12,555 nt of DNA, taken from NCBI GenBank assembly GCA_027063075.1, contig JAMOSM010000075.1, forward strand, positions 1 through 12,555, in the 5' to 3' direction. Shown one piece after another: positions 1-7,593 of the stretch. The position numbers and the translations under genes were made by a program. The DNA comes from Nautiliaceae bacterium (GTDB taxonomy: Bacteria; Campylobacterota; Campylobacteria; Campylobacterales; Nautiliaceae). The number at the start of each line of letters is the position of its first letter. The stretch's first letter is position 1. The notes under the pieces were generated by a model. The model had not been told where the DNA came from, ran no database searches, and was given only the letters and a program-made list of their open reading frames with translations.

Positions 1-955
1 AACTTCGATATAATAAAGATATGGGGATACTAAGATATAAAAGAGAATAAAGAAGAGTTGTTAAAAAAAGAGAGATGTGAGCAGAAAATTAGATATAAAC
101 ATACAAACAATAAAGAAATATTAGGGGCTATATAAGAAAGGAGGGATAGAGAATTTAAAGCTAAAATATAAAGGAAGAATACCAAGATTAAATAAGGAAG
201 AATTTGAGAGATTTAAAAAGAAGGCAAAAGAGGGGTTTGACAGTTTAAAATCAATGCAAGAGTGGATAAAAGAGGAATTTAACAAAGAGTTATCAATAAA
301 AACGATAAGTTATTGGTGTAAGAAATTAGGAATTAAAAAAAAGGGAACTTTCAAATATCAAGAGAGATGAAAATAAAGTAAAAGAGTTTAAAAAGAAGAA
401 GATTAAAGAAATAGTAAATGGTAATCTAGATGCAAAGATAATGTTTTATGATGAGAGTAGATTTGGACTGATGACAGATATAGGGAGGAAATTGACAATA
501 AAAGGAATAAAACCAATAATACCATATCAACAGAAATATGAATATTTTTATCTTTATCAAACACCAGATATAAAAAGTGGAGAAGATTTTTCAATGTATA
601 TGTCGCATTTAGACAGTGTTTCTTTAAATGAATATTTAAAACACTTAAGTGAAAAATACAAAAATAAAAAAATAGTTTTAATAATGGATAATGCAAGTTT
701 TCATAAATCTAAAAAAGTTAAAGTTACTAAAAATATAAAAATCGAGTATCTTCCTCCCTATTCTCCTGAGTTAAATCCTCAAGAGAGAAGATTTGAAGAT
801 ATAAAGAAATTTTTAAAAAATAGAGTATTTAAAACAGTAGAGGAATTAGAAAAAAAAGTTGAAGAAATATTACTTTCTTATACCAATGAGCAAATTAAAT
901 CTTTAGTCTCTTATGACTATATTGTAAAAGTTATGAATATATGAGAATTGGTATA
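1..955 (+). mobile_element. IS630-family insertion sequence remnant, left end not resolved
   Basis: The stretch is defined by its transposase reading frames (34-944). IS630-family elements insert at TA dinucleotides and carry one transposase gene. The right end probably lies just after the transposase stop, around the TATA at 952-955. No matching inverted repeat to the right flank (tgagaattgg, 942-951) is visible in the first 40 bases, so the left end is either outside the window or lost. The boundaries given are therefore approximate. The element looks inactive because its only gene is frameshifted. Confidence 0.6.
34..944 (+). pseudogene. IS630-family transposase, broken by frameshifts
   Basis: Three consecutive pieces in different frames make up one transposase. 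Piece 1 (34-135, ends TAA) reads KENKEELLKKERCEQKIRY, the usual start of the helix-turn-helix region. Piece 2 (125-370, ends TGA) contains GGIENLKLKYKGRIPRLN and a second helix-turn-helix part ending near YWCKKLGIKKKG. Piece 3 is open from 330 and has its first ATG at 441. It carries the DDE catalytic half: YDESRFGL with D4 (counting from 441), LIMDNASFH with D83 and SPELNPQER with E115. The catalytic residues are therefore all kept while the DNA-binding half is cut off. Piece 2 to piece 3 needs a +1 shift near 362-368. The N-terminal helices between pieces 1 and 2 also look shortened, so decay is more likely than programmed frameshifting. Such proteins cut and paste their own element. Confidence 0.85.
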
Positions 956-1711
956 ATGAATTACTTTTTCATAGCACCTATAAACTGTGGGAAAATCTTA
1001 TATTCAAAAAGTAATGTAGAGACTCTACATCAGTTATATAATAAAGGATTGTTTCCTAAAAAGCTATATAATTATTTTATTTGCACAAAAGGGGTTGGGC
1101 TTTTTATAAAAGAGAAAGAAAAGATTAAAGAAATTATAATTTCGTATGATGATAAAGAGTTTTTAAAAAAACTGCCTAATAATCCGTATAATTTTTATTT
1201 AAAAGCACTTGAGAGATATTTGAAAAAAGCAAAAAAACGTTTAGAAAAGGGAGATAGCATTTTTCTTTATTTTGAGAATTATAAATTTGAAATTTCAAAA
1301 CATAAATTTTTTGTTTATGAAAAGGACAAATTAATAGTTGAAAATTTTTTATCGGAAGTTAAATATAGTAAGCTTAATGAAGTGATATTAAATCCTTTTA
1401 CCAACAAAAAAATCAGATTTTACGCTCCAAAGATAGTATATGAGTTTTTTGAGTATTATTATAAAATTGCTAAACTCAAAAATAACCATAAAGATGTAAA
1501 AACAAAAAGCGATTTTTTGTTATTGATTTATGGGCTTTTGTATGTAGGAATTTTTTTTGTGTCTGTTTTTGGGATTATGTGTTTGTTTTGGTATATTGAT
1601 GTTTTGATATTTAAAGAGTTTGACGCACTAAGAGCCACTATTGAGGGGATTGTTGCAATAGCACTTGGCGATTTTATTTCGGATATTTTTGAATCGAAAT
1701 TTTATTATTAA
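956..1711 (+). CDS. Hypothetical protein with C-terminal membrane segment
   Basis: This 251-residue protein is not recognised. The first ~180 residues are lysine- and aromatic-rich, alpha/beta in appearance and probably cytoplasmic. Residues ~187-219 are strongly hydrophobic (LLLIYGLLYVGIFFVSVFGI) and form one or two membrane passes, followed by a short hydrophobic stretch at ~228-243. The ATG at 956 is preferred. An in-frame ATG at 941 overlaps the transposase stop and would add five residues. Neither start has a recognisable ribosome binding site. The gene begins directly at the presumed right end of the IS630 remnant, so insertion may have removed its promoter, leader or true N-terminus. 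The next gene starts 2 nt after the stop, suggesting an operon with the beta-propeller and 3797-4471 genes. It is probably membrane-bound; function unknown. Confidence 0.65.
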   Translation: MNYFFIAPINCGKILYSKSNVETLHQLYNKGLFPKKLYNYFICTKGVGLFIKEKEKIKEIIISYDDKEFLKKLPNNPYNFYLKALERYLKKAKKRLEKGDSIFLYFENYKFEISKHKFFVYEKDKLIVENFLSEVKYSKLNEVILNPFTNKKIRFYAPKIVYEFFEYYYKIAKLKNNHKDVKTKSDFLLLIYGLLYVGIFFVSVFGIMCLFWYIDVLIFKEFDALRATIEGIVAIALGDFISDIFESKFYY

Positions 1712-1713
1712 AT

Positions 1714-3800
1714 ATGATTTTAAAAATTACTCCTAAAAACACCAAAAAATTTTTGTATAAAGCTATTTTTTATTTATTTTTTGCAGTAGAGCTTTTTTTT
1801 ATAAATTGCAAAATAAAACAAAAACCATTATTTTAAATACTGCCGATTTTGATCTAAATTACCAAGATATTTACGATAATTTTATAGGAATTGACGAAAA
1901 ATCAAAATTTAATATTGATGGTAATTATACTTATGAAACAGCCACTACAAACTATATAGATGATACGTTAATAGTTTATAAAACCTTAATTGGAAAAAAA
2001 GTTGAAGTTGCAAGGTTTGTAAGAACTAATACAAGCGGTTACAGACACAGAACCGTTTTGTGTTATAAGCATTATATTATAAGCGGCGGAAGTTACGGGT
2101 ATGTGTTTATTTACGATGCAAAAAGCAAAAGCAGGATGGCAAAACTTATAGGAGTTAAAGATTATATTTTAGATTTGGCACTTAACGGTGATGTTTTGAC
2201 AGGTTTGGATGAGAGAGGAGATATAAGGCTTTATAATTTATCTGAAATTAAGCCTAAAATTGCTCCGTATTTGACTGTTACGTTATATAATGACGATACA
2301 TTTTTATTGAGAAGCGGGGGCTATTTTTATACAAACGATATAAATAAAGCCGTATGTCTCAAACCGACAAAGCTAAGCCTTATAAAAACTTCCTGTATTC
2401 CGAGTAAAGATATTGTTAAAAATATAATACTTTCAAAAAAGCCGCTTGAAAAAAAAGTAAAAATAATTAATTTAACTTCCGATATTCCGATAGAAATGGA
2501 TGTAAATATCAACAGGATTTTTAATACTTCAAAATATGTTATTTTAGGTGACGTTAAATATTACGCACTGAATAAAGAAACGAAAAAATTAAAAGAGATT
2601 AAACTTCCTCGAAGAAATATAATGTCAATTTTGGAAAAAGACGGGTTTATTTATATTTTACTGAGGTGGGGTAATATCTATAAATTTGATAAAAACCTAA
2701 ATTTTATTGCAAAGACGAATTTTGAACCGAATATATCTGCTAAAACAAGCAGATATTTAAGCGTATATAAAAAATACTACATTGCTTCAAGATACAAAGA
2801 TAAAATTTGGATTTTTGATAAAAATTTAAATCCGAAATATAAAATATCCATTCCAATAAAAAAGCTTTACTACTGGACGTTTATAGATGATATTTTGTAT
2901 TTAGATATAAATAACAAGCTTTATAAAATTGATTTAAAAACTAAAAAGCATAAATCAATTAATGTAGATAGTGTTAAACTAAAAACAAATCAAAATAAAT
3001 TTGTAATAAAAAATGATAAATATTATCTTATTAATAAGGATTTTAATAAAAAAACTCTTAAATTAAAGAAAAATTTTTATTATTTTTATAATGGCAATAA
3101 ATATTTTTATGCTATAAGTGATAATGAAATTGTCAGATTTTTAGATGGTAAGAAAATAGAATCGACTTTTATTAAAGAAAATATTGACTCTTTGGCAGGA
3201 GCTGCGGAGATTGGCGATAAGGTTGTATTTGTATCGCGCAATAAAGTCAAAACGTATGATTTTAAAACAAAAAAAGTAAAACTTTTAGCTCAGCCTGCAA
3301 TCAGGTTTTTTGATATGTTTGTGAATAAAGATTTTGTGGTTACGGAAAGTGAAAATATATTTATTTTTACGATAAAAATTTAAGCCTTGTTAAAAAAATA
3401 AGAAGAGATGGTAGTTATATTTATGCTTTAAATGATAATAAAATTTATTTAGAAAGTATTAGCAAAAAAGTATACGATTGATCTGAAAGTTTTTAGAAAA
3501 GTTAAAGTTTCAAAAATTCCTAAAATTAAAAAAACATCGGCTTATTATTCAGGGACTGACGGTTATATTTATTATAAAGATTATGCCGTAAAAGCAAAAG
3601 GGAGAATTATTAAAGTGTATGAAACCGATAAATTTATAGTTATATGGGGAATTAATAATCATCTTTATGTTTATGATAAAAAGCTTAATTTATTAAAAGA
3701 TATTATTTTGGATAAAAGGGTTAATGCTTTCTATATTATGGGAAATGGGTGGTTATATTATGCGATATACGATAATATTTTTAAGTATAGGATAAAATGA
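1714..3800 (+). pseudogene. Membrane-anchored beta-propeller-like protein, three frameshifts
   Basis: An ATG at 1714 opens a frame with a short basic stretch and a hydrophobic segment (FLYKAIFYLFFAVELFF, residues ~13-29), an N-terminal anchor. The frame ends at 1836 because of the T8 run at 1793-1800; a ninth T would join it to the long frame 1800-3383 (about 525 residues from a TTG at 1806). A second lesion at the T5 run 3364-3368 moves the reading to a frame ending at 3481, and a third near 3479 moves it to the last piece, ending at 3800. The restored protein would be ~695 residues. It shows recurring strand motifs such as FDKNLN, YDKNLS and YDKKLN and alternating beta-strand patterns, typical of WD40/PQQ-like propellers, which usually bind partners rather than catalyse. 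No specific family is recognised. It could be a true pseudogene, a phase-variable gene or a victim of homopolymer sequencing errors. Confidence 0.7.
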
Positions 3801-4471
3801 AAATAAAAAAGAAAAATTATTTATCGTTTTTAATTACGGGAGTGATTTTATTTATTTTTATGATTGAAGGCTGGATTCATTATGACAAATTTGACTGGAA
3901 AGCTAAATTTGGTGTAATGCTTTTTACTGTAAATGCTATATGGTTTGGGACTGTTTTGTTTAAAGATTATTTCACTACTTTTACCAGAAATCATACTTTA
4001 AGAATAAAAAACGGCATTTTAGAGTTTGATAAGAAAAAATATAAAATAGATGATTATTTGAAAATTAAATTTAAAGATCAAAATATTTCTCTTTTTATAT
4101 GGGATAAACTTATATTTAAAAATATCTATTTTGATGAAGACGAAATAGAGAGGTTTTTGTATATAATAAAGCCGTATCTTAAAAATCCAAAAATTGTTAC
4201 AAATATAAATTTTCATGAAATAAAGCCTTTTAAGGAAGGATTTTTTATAAAACACAAAAAATTTTATTATGAAAAAATCGAAAAACTTGAAATCAGAATA
4301 CACAGATATTATGCAAATCTTGAAGCATTCGATATATATATAACGTTAAATAACGGCAAAACAATTAAAAAAAGAATAAGAAAAAACAAGCTTAATGAAG
4401 CGGTAATACTTTTTATAAATTTTAAATTGGCAAAATGCGAAGATATTAAAAATTGTATTGATAGAGGATAA
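3797..4471 (+). CDS. Hypothetical protein with two N-terminal membrane segments
   Basis: This 224-residue protein is not recognised. Residues 1-7 are basic (MKIKKKN). Two membrane segments follow, at about 8-27 (YLSFLITGVILFIFMIEGWI) and 38-56, leaving a short loop between them and a soluble C-terminal domain of ~165 residues. That domain begins with LRIKNGILEFDKKKYKIDDY and alternates short strands with charged turns. This resembles the layout of bacterial PH-like (bPH) membrane proteins, but that is only an impression. The ATG overlaps the stop of the propeller gene (ATGA), so the two were probably translated in a coupled way. The gene is intact although its upstream neighbour is frameshifted. 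Its likely role is in a membrane complex with the neighbouring membrane and propeller proteins; function unknown. Confidence 0.7.
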   Translation: MKIKKKNYLSFLITGVILFIFMIEGWIHYDKFDWKAKFGVMLFTVNAIWFGTVLFKDYFTTFTRNHTLRIKNGILEFDKKKYKIDDYLKIKFKDQNISLFIWDKLIFKNIYFDEDEIERFLYIIKPYLKNPKIVTNINFHEIKPFKEGFFIKHKKFYYEKIEKLEIRIHRYYANLEAFDIYITLNNGKTIKKRIRKNKLNEAVILFINFKLAKCEDIKNCIDRG

Positions 4472-4500
4472 ATAATAAATATGCAACTATTTTATAATAA

Positions 4501-4609
4501 ATGAAATGGTTTATTGGGCTTAGCTTAAATAGTATTTTTTGTAATTGCGATAAATTTAGCGGTAAAAATTAAATCTAACTGTTTAAAATCCTGTTTACAA
4601 GAATTTTAA
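4501..4609 (+). pseudogene. Tiny membrane peptide gene with one frameshift
   Basis: An ATG at 4501 opens with MKWFIGLSL, but this frame continues poorly and stops at 4572. Shifting by one base at about 4528 gives IVFFVIAINLAVKIK and then SNCLKSCLQEF before a TAA at 4607-4609. The joined product would be ~35 residues with one hydrophobic segment and two cysteines near the C-terminus. The good match of hydrophobic sequence on both sides of the shift suggests a real small gene that has decayed, like its neighbours. There is no family assignment and no clear ribosome binding site; chance cannot be excluded. Confidence 0.3.
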
Positions 4610-4630
4610 TTTTTAAGAAATAATTCTGAT

Positions 4631-4646
4631 GGTGCCCTCTCCGCCA
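4631..4646 (+). other. Possible tRNA-Ser 3' end remnant (attachment-site-like)
   Basis: The bases ggtgc-cctctcc-g-cca match the end of a tRNA: a T-stem strand, a 7-base acceptor strand, a G discriminator base typical of serine tRNAs, and an encoded CCA followed by TTTT. The preceding bases (ttctgat) resemble a T-loop only partly, and no 5' half (ggagagg) with D- and anticodon arms is present upstream. Integrative elements often target tRNA 3' ends and leave such a copy at the far edge. The position fits, between the frameshift-rich left part and the intact core genes on the right. The match is short, so chance remains possible. Confidence 0.4.
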
Positions 4647-4726
4647 TTTTGATACTTTATACTTTCTTGTTATTCTTCTATACTTCTCTTTAATAAAATC
4701 GATAAAATTCTTAAAAAGGTTTTTTT

Positions 4727-5665
4727 ATGAAATTTACATTTCTTGGTACAAGTGCAGGTAAGCCTACAAAAAAAAGAAACGTCTCAGCTCTTGCTTTTGA
4801 GGTTGAAAATGAGAGTGGTTGGTATTTGTTTGATTGTGGAGAAGCGACTCAACATCAAATTTTAAAAACCCCTCTTAGCATAAATAAGTTAAAAGCTATT
4901 TTTATAACTCATCTTCACGGAGACCATATATTTGGGCTTTTTGGGCTTTTGACTTCAAGAAAACTTGATAAATGTACTTTGCCTCTTAAGATTTACGCTC
5001 CTCAAGGATTAGAAGATATGATACGAGCTGTTATTAGTGTGGATGAGCTTGGGTATGAATTTGAAGTGGTAGAAATTTATGGAGGGTTTGAAGATGAGTT
5101 TGAAAATTTTTATTTAAAAGTTTTGCCACTTATTCATTCAAAAGAGTCATATGCTTTTTATATAAAAGGGAAATCAAAATATAAATTAAATTCAAAAAAA
5201 CTTCAAGAAGATGGATTAATGCCGGGGATTGAATATAAAGATATTCAGCGTGGAAGAGATGTTGTAAAAAATGGCAAAATTTTTAAAGCCAAGGAATATG
5301 TTGAGGTTATTGAAGGTAAAAGAATAATTATTGCAGGGGATAACGCAGAGCCTGATATCTTAGGAAAATATCTTAAAAATTTAGACCTTTTAGTGCATGA
5401 AGCCACTTATACAAGCAAAGCGTTTGAAAAGTTAGAGACAAAATATCTGCATACAACTGCTAAAAATTTAGCAATAACGGCAGATGAATATGGTGTAAAA
5501 AACTTAATAGCAACTCATATATCTCCAAGATTTGAAGGAGATGAGATTTTAGAGGAGATAAAAGAATATTATAAAGGCAATGCATTTGTTGCAAACGATT
5601 TTGATGTTTTTAGGTTAAAAGATTTGTTGATTAAGGAATGTAATTTGCTTGGATTTATGATTTAA
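4727..5665 (+). CDS. rnz: Ribonuclease Z (tRNA 3' endonuclease)
   Basis: The 312-residue length fits the short form of RNase Z (~300-330), a cytoplasmic zinc enzyme that removes 3' trailers from tRNA precursors, mainly those lacking an encoded CCA. It has a metallo-beta-lactamase fold, starting with FTFLGTSAGKPTKKRNVSA. The metal-binding signature is THLHGDH (H62, H64, D66, H67). Further metal or catalytic residues are H137 in LIHS, D205 in IIAGDNA, the HEATY motif (H224-E225), H242 in LHTTA and H264 in ATHISPR. AGDNA stands where many homologues have SGDT. The ATG has a ribosome binding site (AAAAAGG) 8 bases upstream. The leader contains two TATACT boxes (4658-4663, 4679-4684) that could serve as -10 elements. 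The small gene at 5691 follows after 25 bases and is probably cotranscribed. Confidence 0.95.
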   Translation: MKFTFLGTSAGKPTKKRNVSALAFEVENESGWYLFDCGEATQHQILKTPLSINKLKAIFITHLHGDHIFGLFGLLTSRKLDKCTLPLKIYAPQGLEDMIRAVISVDELGYEFEVVEIYGGFEDEFENFYLKVLPLIHSKESYAFYIKGKSKYKLNSKKLQEDGLMPGIEYKDIQRGRDVVKNGKIFKAKEYVEVIEGKRIIIAGDNAEPDILGKYLKNLDLLVHEATYTSKAFEKLETKYLHTTAKNLAITADEYGVKNLIATHISPRFEGDEILEEIKEYYKGNAFVANDFDVFRLKDLLIKECNLLGFMI

Positions 5666-5690
5666 TAGTAAAAACAAAGAAGGATATCAA

Positions 5691-5963
5691 ATGCAAATTC
5701 AGAATATAAATCAAATGCACAATATAAACCAAGCACATCAGGAACCACAGGGAATGGGGAAAATTATGCAGTCTTTATCTCCTGATGAAAGAAAAGAAGT
5801 CTCTCAAATGCTTCAAGATATGGATGAAACTCAAAGAAAAAACGCAGTAGAACAAATTAAAAAATTAGATACAGATAATAATTTGTATCACTCTATTATG
5901 GATATTTTAAATCCCGCAACTCAAAGCGTAATTACAGCAACTTCTATAAGCTTATACGCCTAA
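5691..5963 (+). CDS. Small hypothetical protein downstream of rnz
   Basis: This 90-residue product is unrecognised. The first 20 residues are rich in Gln, Asn, His and Met (IQNINQMHNINQAHQ) and probably disordered. Residues ~24-70 look like charged amphipathic helices (LSPDERKEVSQMLQDMDETQRKN split over two helices), followed by a helix and a small hydrophobic C-terminus. There is no signal peptide or membrane segment, so it is likely cytoplasmic. A good ribosome binding site (GAAGGA) lies 7-8 bases before the ATG, supporting a real gene. It lies 25 bases after rnz on the same strand, suggesting cotranscription. It converges on the dnaX operon. The stop codon is followed by a 16-bp A/T palindrome (5961-5976). 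Confidence 0.7.
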   Translation: MQIQNINQMHNINQAHQEPQGMGKIMQSLSPDERKEVSQMLQDMDETQRKNAVEQIKKLDTDNNLYHSIMDILNPATQSVITATSISLYA

Positions 5964-6070
5964 ATTTTAAAATTTATGAGTTTCATTTCTTTTAGCATAA
6001 AATTAATAGAATTTGCTAAACCTGGTATTGAATTTATTAAAGTACCGTCTAAATCAAAAAGTAATATCAA
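5960..6070 (-). pseudogene. N-terminal stump of a HAD phosphatase (gph-like)
   Basis: Read on the minus strand, a TTG at 6070-6068 with a ribosome binding site (AAGGG, 5 bases before) opens a 36-residue frame beginning MILLFDLDGTLINSIPG and continuing through LANSINFML to a TAG at 5960. This is the first ~30 residues of the haloacid dehalogenase superfamily, with motif I DxDGT (D6, D8). It most resembles phosphoglycolate phosphatases (Gph), which are ~210-220 residues long. The cap domain and motifs II-IV are missing. Extending upstream to a GTG at 6091 is possible but the TTG fits the usual N-terminus better. It starts 36 bases after the dnaX stop on the same strand, so it was probably the third gene of that operon. 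The sequence past the break is the antisense of the 90-residue gene. The enzyme cannot be functional. Confidence 0.75.
5961..5976. repeat. 16-bp perfect A/T palindrome at a convergent gene junction
   Basis: TAAATTTTAAAATTTA is its own reverse complement. It contains the stop of the plus-strand 90-residue gene and overlaps the stop of the minus-strand HAD stump. It may be a weak bidirectional transcription end or simply A/T-rich sequence at a deletion junction. Confidence 0.4.
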
Positions 6071-6106
6071 TTTTTCCCTTTTTTGTCTCACTTTAACAAA
6101 AAAGAT

Positions 6107-7570
6107 TTACTGATGGTTAATTTTTGTGATTTTTACATCACTTCCAAAAATTTCTCTTACTTTTCTTATTACGTTTTCGCTTTCGTCATTTAAGATATTG
6201 TGGTTTTTAGTTGGTTGTTGTTTTGTAGGAGATGGGGCTGTTTTTTGGCATCTTATTACTTCAATTTTGGTATCAATTCCAAATATTTCATTAATTAAAG
6301 GTCTTATTACAGGTGAGAAAAATCTTCTAAATAAGTTTTTGCACTCTTCATCAGGGCAGCTCTCCCAAGTTAGAGTGTTGTTTTCAAAGGAGATAAATTT
6401 CAAGCTTGTCTCAAAACAGATTCCAAGCTCTTCATCTTTTTCTTTTATTTTTTGAATAAGTTTTTTAAAAAGTTCTTTTCCTGTTGGTTTTATATCGGTT
6501 TTTGGAGTATAGGAGTTTATATCCACTTTTTGTTCAAGCTCTTTTATTAAATCATCAATTTTGTGAGGTTTTGTGGCTTCTATCATTCTAAAAAACATTA
6601 AACTTAAAATAAATTCATTATCGCTGTGGTATTTTATAAGCTCTCTTGTGTCACTTAAGATATTAAAAAACCTTTGCATTGTAACTAAAGGAAGTGTTCC
6701 TTTAAAAAGAGCTTCTTTTAAATATAAAATTATTTCATCAAGGATTGATTCAATATCATACTCTTTTATCTCTTTTATAATCTCTTTTATAGTGTTTCTA
6801 TCAGAATTTAAAATGCTTTTAAAGATTTTGTCTATGATTTCCGGGTTAATTACCCCAAGCATTTCAACAACTTTATCTAAATCTATTTTTCCTCTTGAAT
6901 AGGCGATTGCTTGGTCTAAAAGAGTTAAAGAATCCCTAACACTTCCTTTTGCACTTTTTACAATTAGCCTTATTGCTTCATCTTCATATTCCACGTTTTC
7001 GTTTATTAATACTTTTTGCAAAAAACTCTCAATCGTTTTTTCAGGAATTTTATTAAATCTAAAATGCTGAACGCGACTAAGAATTGTTGCCGGAAGTTTT
7101 AGAGGGTCTGTTGTTGCCATAATAAATTTTACATACTCAGGCGGTTCTTCGAGTGTTTTTAAAAGAGCGTTAAAGGCTTCGTTCGTTAGCATATGCACTT
7201 CATCTATTATAAAGATTTTGTATCTTCCAATTGAAGGTTTGTATTTTGTATGTTCAATAAGTTCTCTTATATCTTCTATTTTTCTGTTACTTGCAGCATC
7301 CATTTCTATAATGTCGATGTGTCTGTTTTCGTTTGCTAATTTGCAGTTCTCACACACTTCACAAGGAGTGGAAGTTGGTCCTTTTTCACACTCAAGGGCT
7401 TTTGCAAAAATTCTTGCAGTTGTTGTTTTCCCACTTCCTCTAAGACCTGAGAAGAGATAAGCATGGGCAATTCTATTTGTATCAAGAGCGTTTGTGAGGG
7501 TTTTTACTATGGCGTCTTGACCTATGATTTCTTCAAATTTTTTTGGGCGATATTTTAAAGCAAGTACCAA
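6107..7570 (-). CDS. dnaX: DNA polymerase III subunit gamma/tau (clamp loader)
   Basis: The ATPase motor of the clamp loader, which opens the sliding clamp and links the polymerase cores at the fork. The 487 residues begin ALKYRPKKFEEIIGQ, the family's usual start. Walker A is GLRGSGKTTTA (42-52, K48). The zinc-binding cysteines are C61, C70, C73 and C76. Walker B is FIIDEVHML (D123, E124), sensor 1 is in FIMATTD (149-155) and the arginine-finger motif is SRVQHFRF (S165-R166). The third residue there is V rather than the C of the classical SRC motif. Domains III and the tau-like C-terminus follow; the protein is shorter than E. coli tau (643). The start is a TTG at 7570 with AAGG upstream. 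A TATAAT at 7588-7593 could give it its own promoter. It follows the 92-residue gene by 18 bases and is followed by the HAD stump. Confidence 0.96.
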   Translation of the reverse strand: MVLALKYRPKKFEEIIGQDAIVKTLTNALDTNRIAHAYLFSGLRGSGKTTTARIFAKALECEKGPTSTPCEVCENCKLANENRHIDIIEMDAASNRKIEDIRELIEHTKYKPSIGRYKIFIIDEVHMLTNEAFNALLKTLEEPPEYVKFIMATTDPLKLPATILSRVQHFRFNKIPEKTIESFLQKVLINENVEYEDEAIRLIVKSAKGSVRDSLTLLDQAIAYSRGKIDLDKVVEMLGVINPEIIDKIFKSILNSDRNTIKEIIKEIKEYDIESILDEIILYLKEALFKGTLPLVTMQRFFNILSDTRELIKYHSDNEFILSLMFFRMIEATKPHKIDDLIKELEQKVDINSYTPKTDIKPTGKELFKKLIQKIKEKDEELGICFETSLKFISFENNTLTWESCPDEECKNLFRRFFSPVIRPLINEIFGIDTKIEVIRCQKTAPSPTKQQPTKNHNILNDESENVIRKVREIFGSDVKITKINHQ

Positions 7571-7587
7571 GATAAGCCTTTTTTAAA

Positions 7588-7593
7588 ATTATA
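7588..7593 (-). promoter_or_regulatory. Possible internal -10 box for dnaX
   Basis: Minus-strand GATATAAT lies 18 bases before the dnaX TTG and overlaps the stop of the preceding gene. It is followed by TTTAAAAAAGGCT, the same arrangement as in front of the 92-residue gene. No good -35 is seen, which is common in Campylobacterota promoters. With so short a leader, it may alternatively be a duplicated fragment without promoter function. Confidence 0.35.

Noticed and set aside
335..343. A_AAA_AAG slippery heptamer in the transposase, suggesting programmed -1 frameshifting
   Set aside because: The catalytic half lies in the +1 frame, so a -1 slip at this site would not reach it.
403..696. Minus-strand open frame of 97 codons
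   Set aside because: It is antisense to the catalytic half of the IS630 transposase and its product is low-complexity Leu/Phe/Tyr-rich sequence.
2327..2512. Minus-strand open frame of 61 codons
   Set aside because: It is antisense to the propeller gene and its product is low-complexity hydrophobic sequence.
1806..3383. TTG at 1806 as the true start of the propeller gene
   Set aside because: There is no ribosome binding site, and the frame 1714-1800 immediately upstream supplies a start and membrane anchor that join it with one extra T.
4019..4303. Minus-strand open frame of 94 codons
   Set aside because: It is antisense to the 3797-4471 gene, with a Phe/Ile/Lys-rich product typical of reversed AT-rich coding DNA.
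6126..7460. Several plus-strand open frames across the dnaX region
   Set aside because: They are shadows of dnaX, which is clearly coding on the minus strand with Walker motifs and zinc cysteines.
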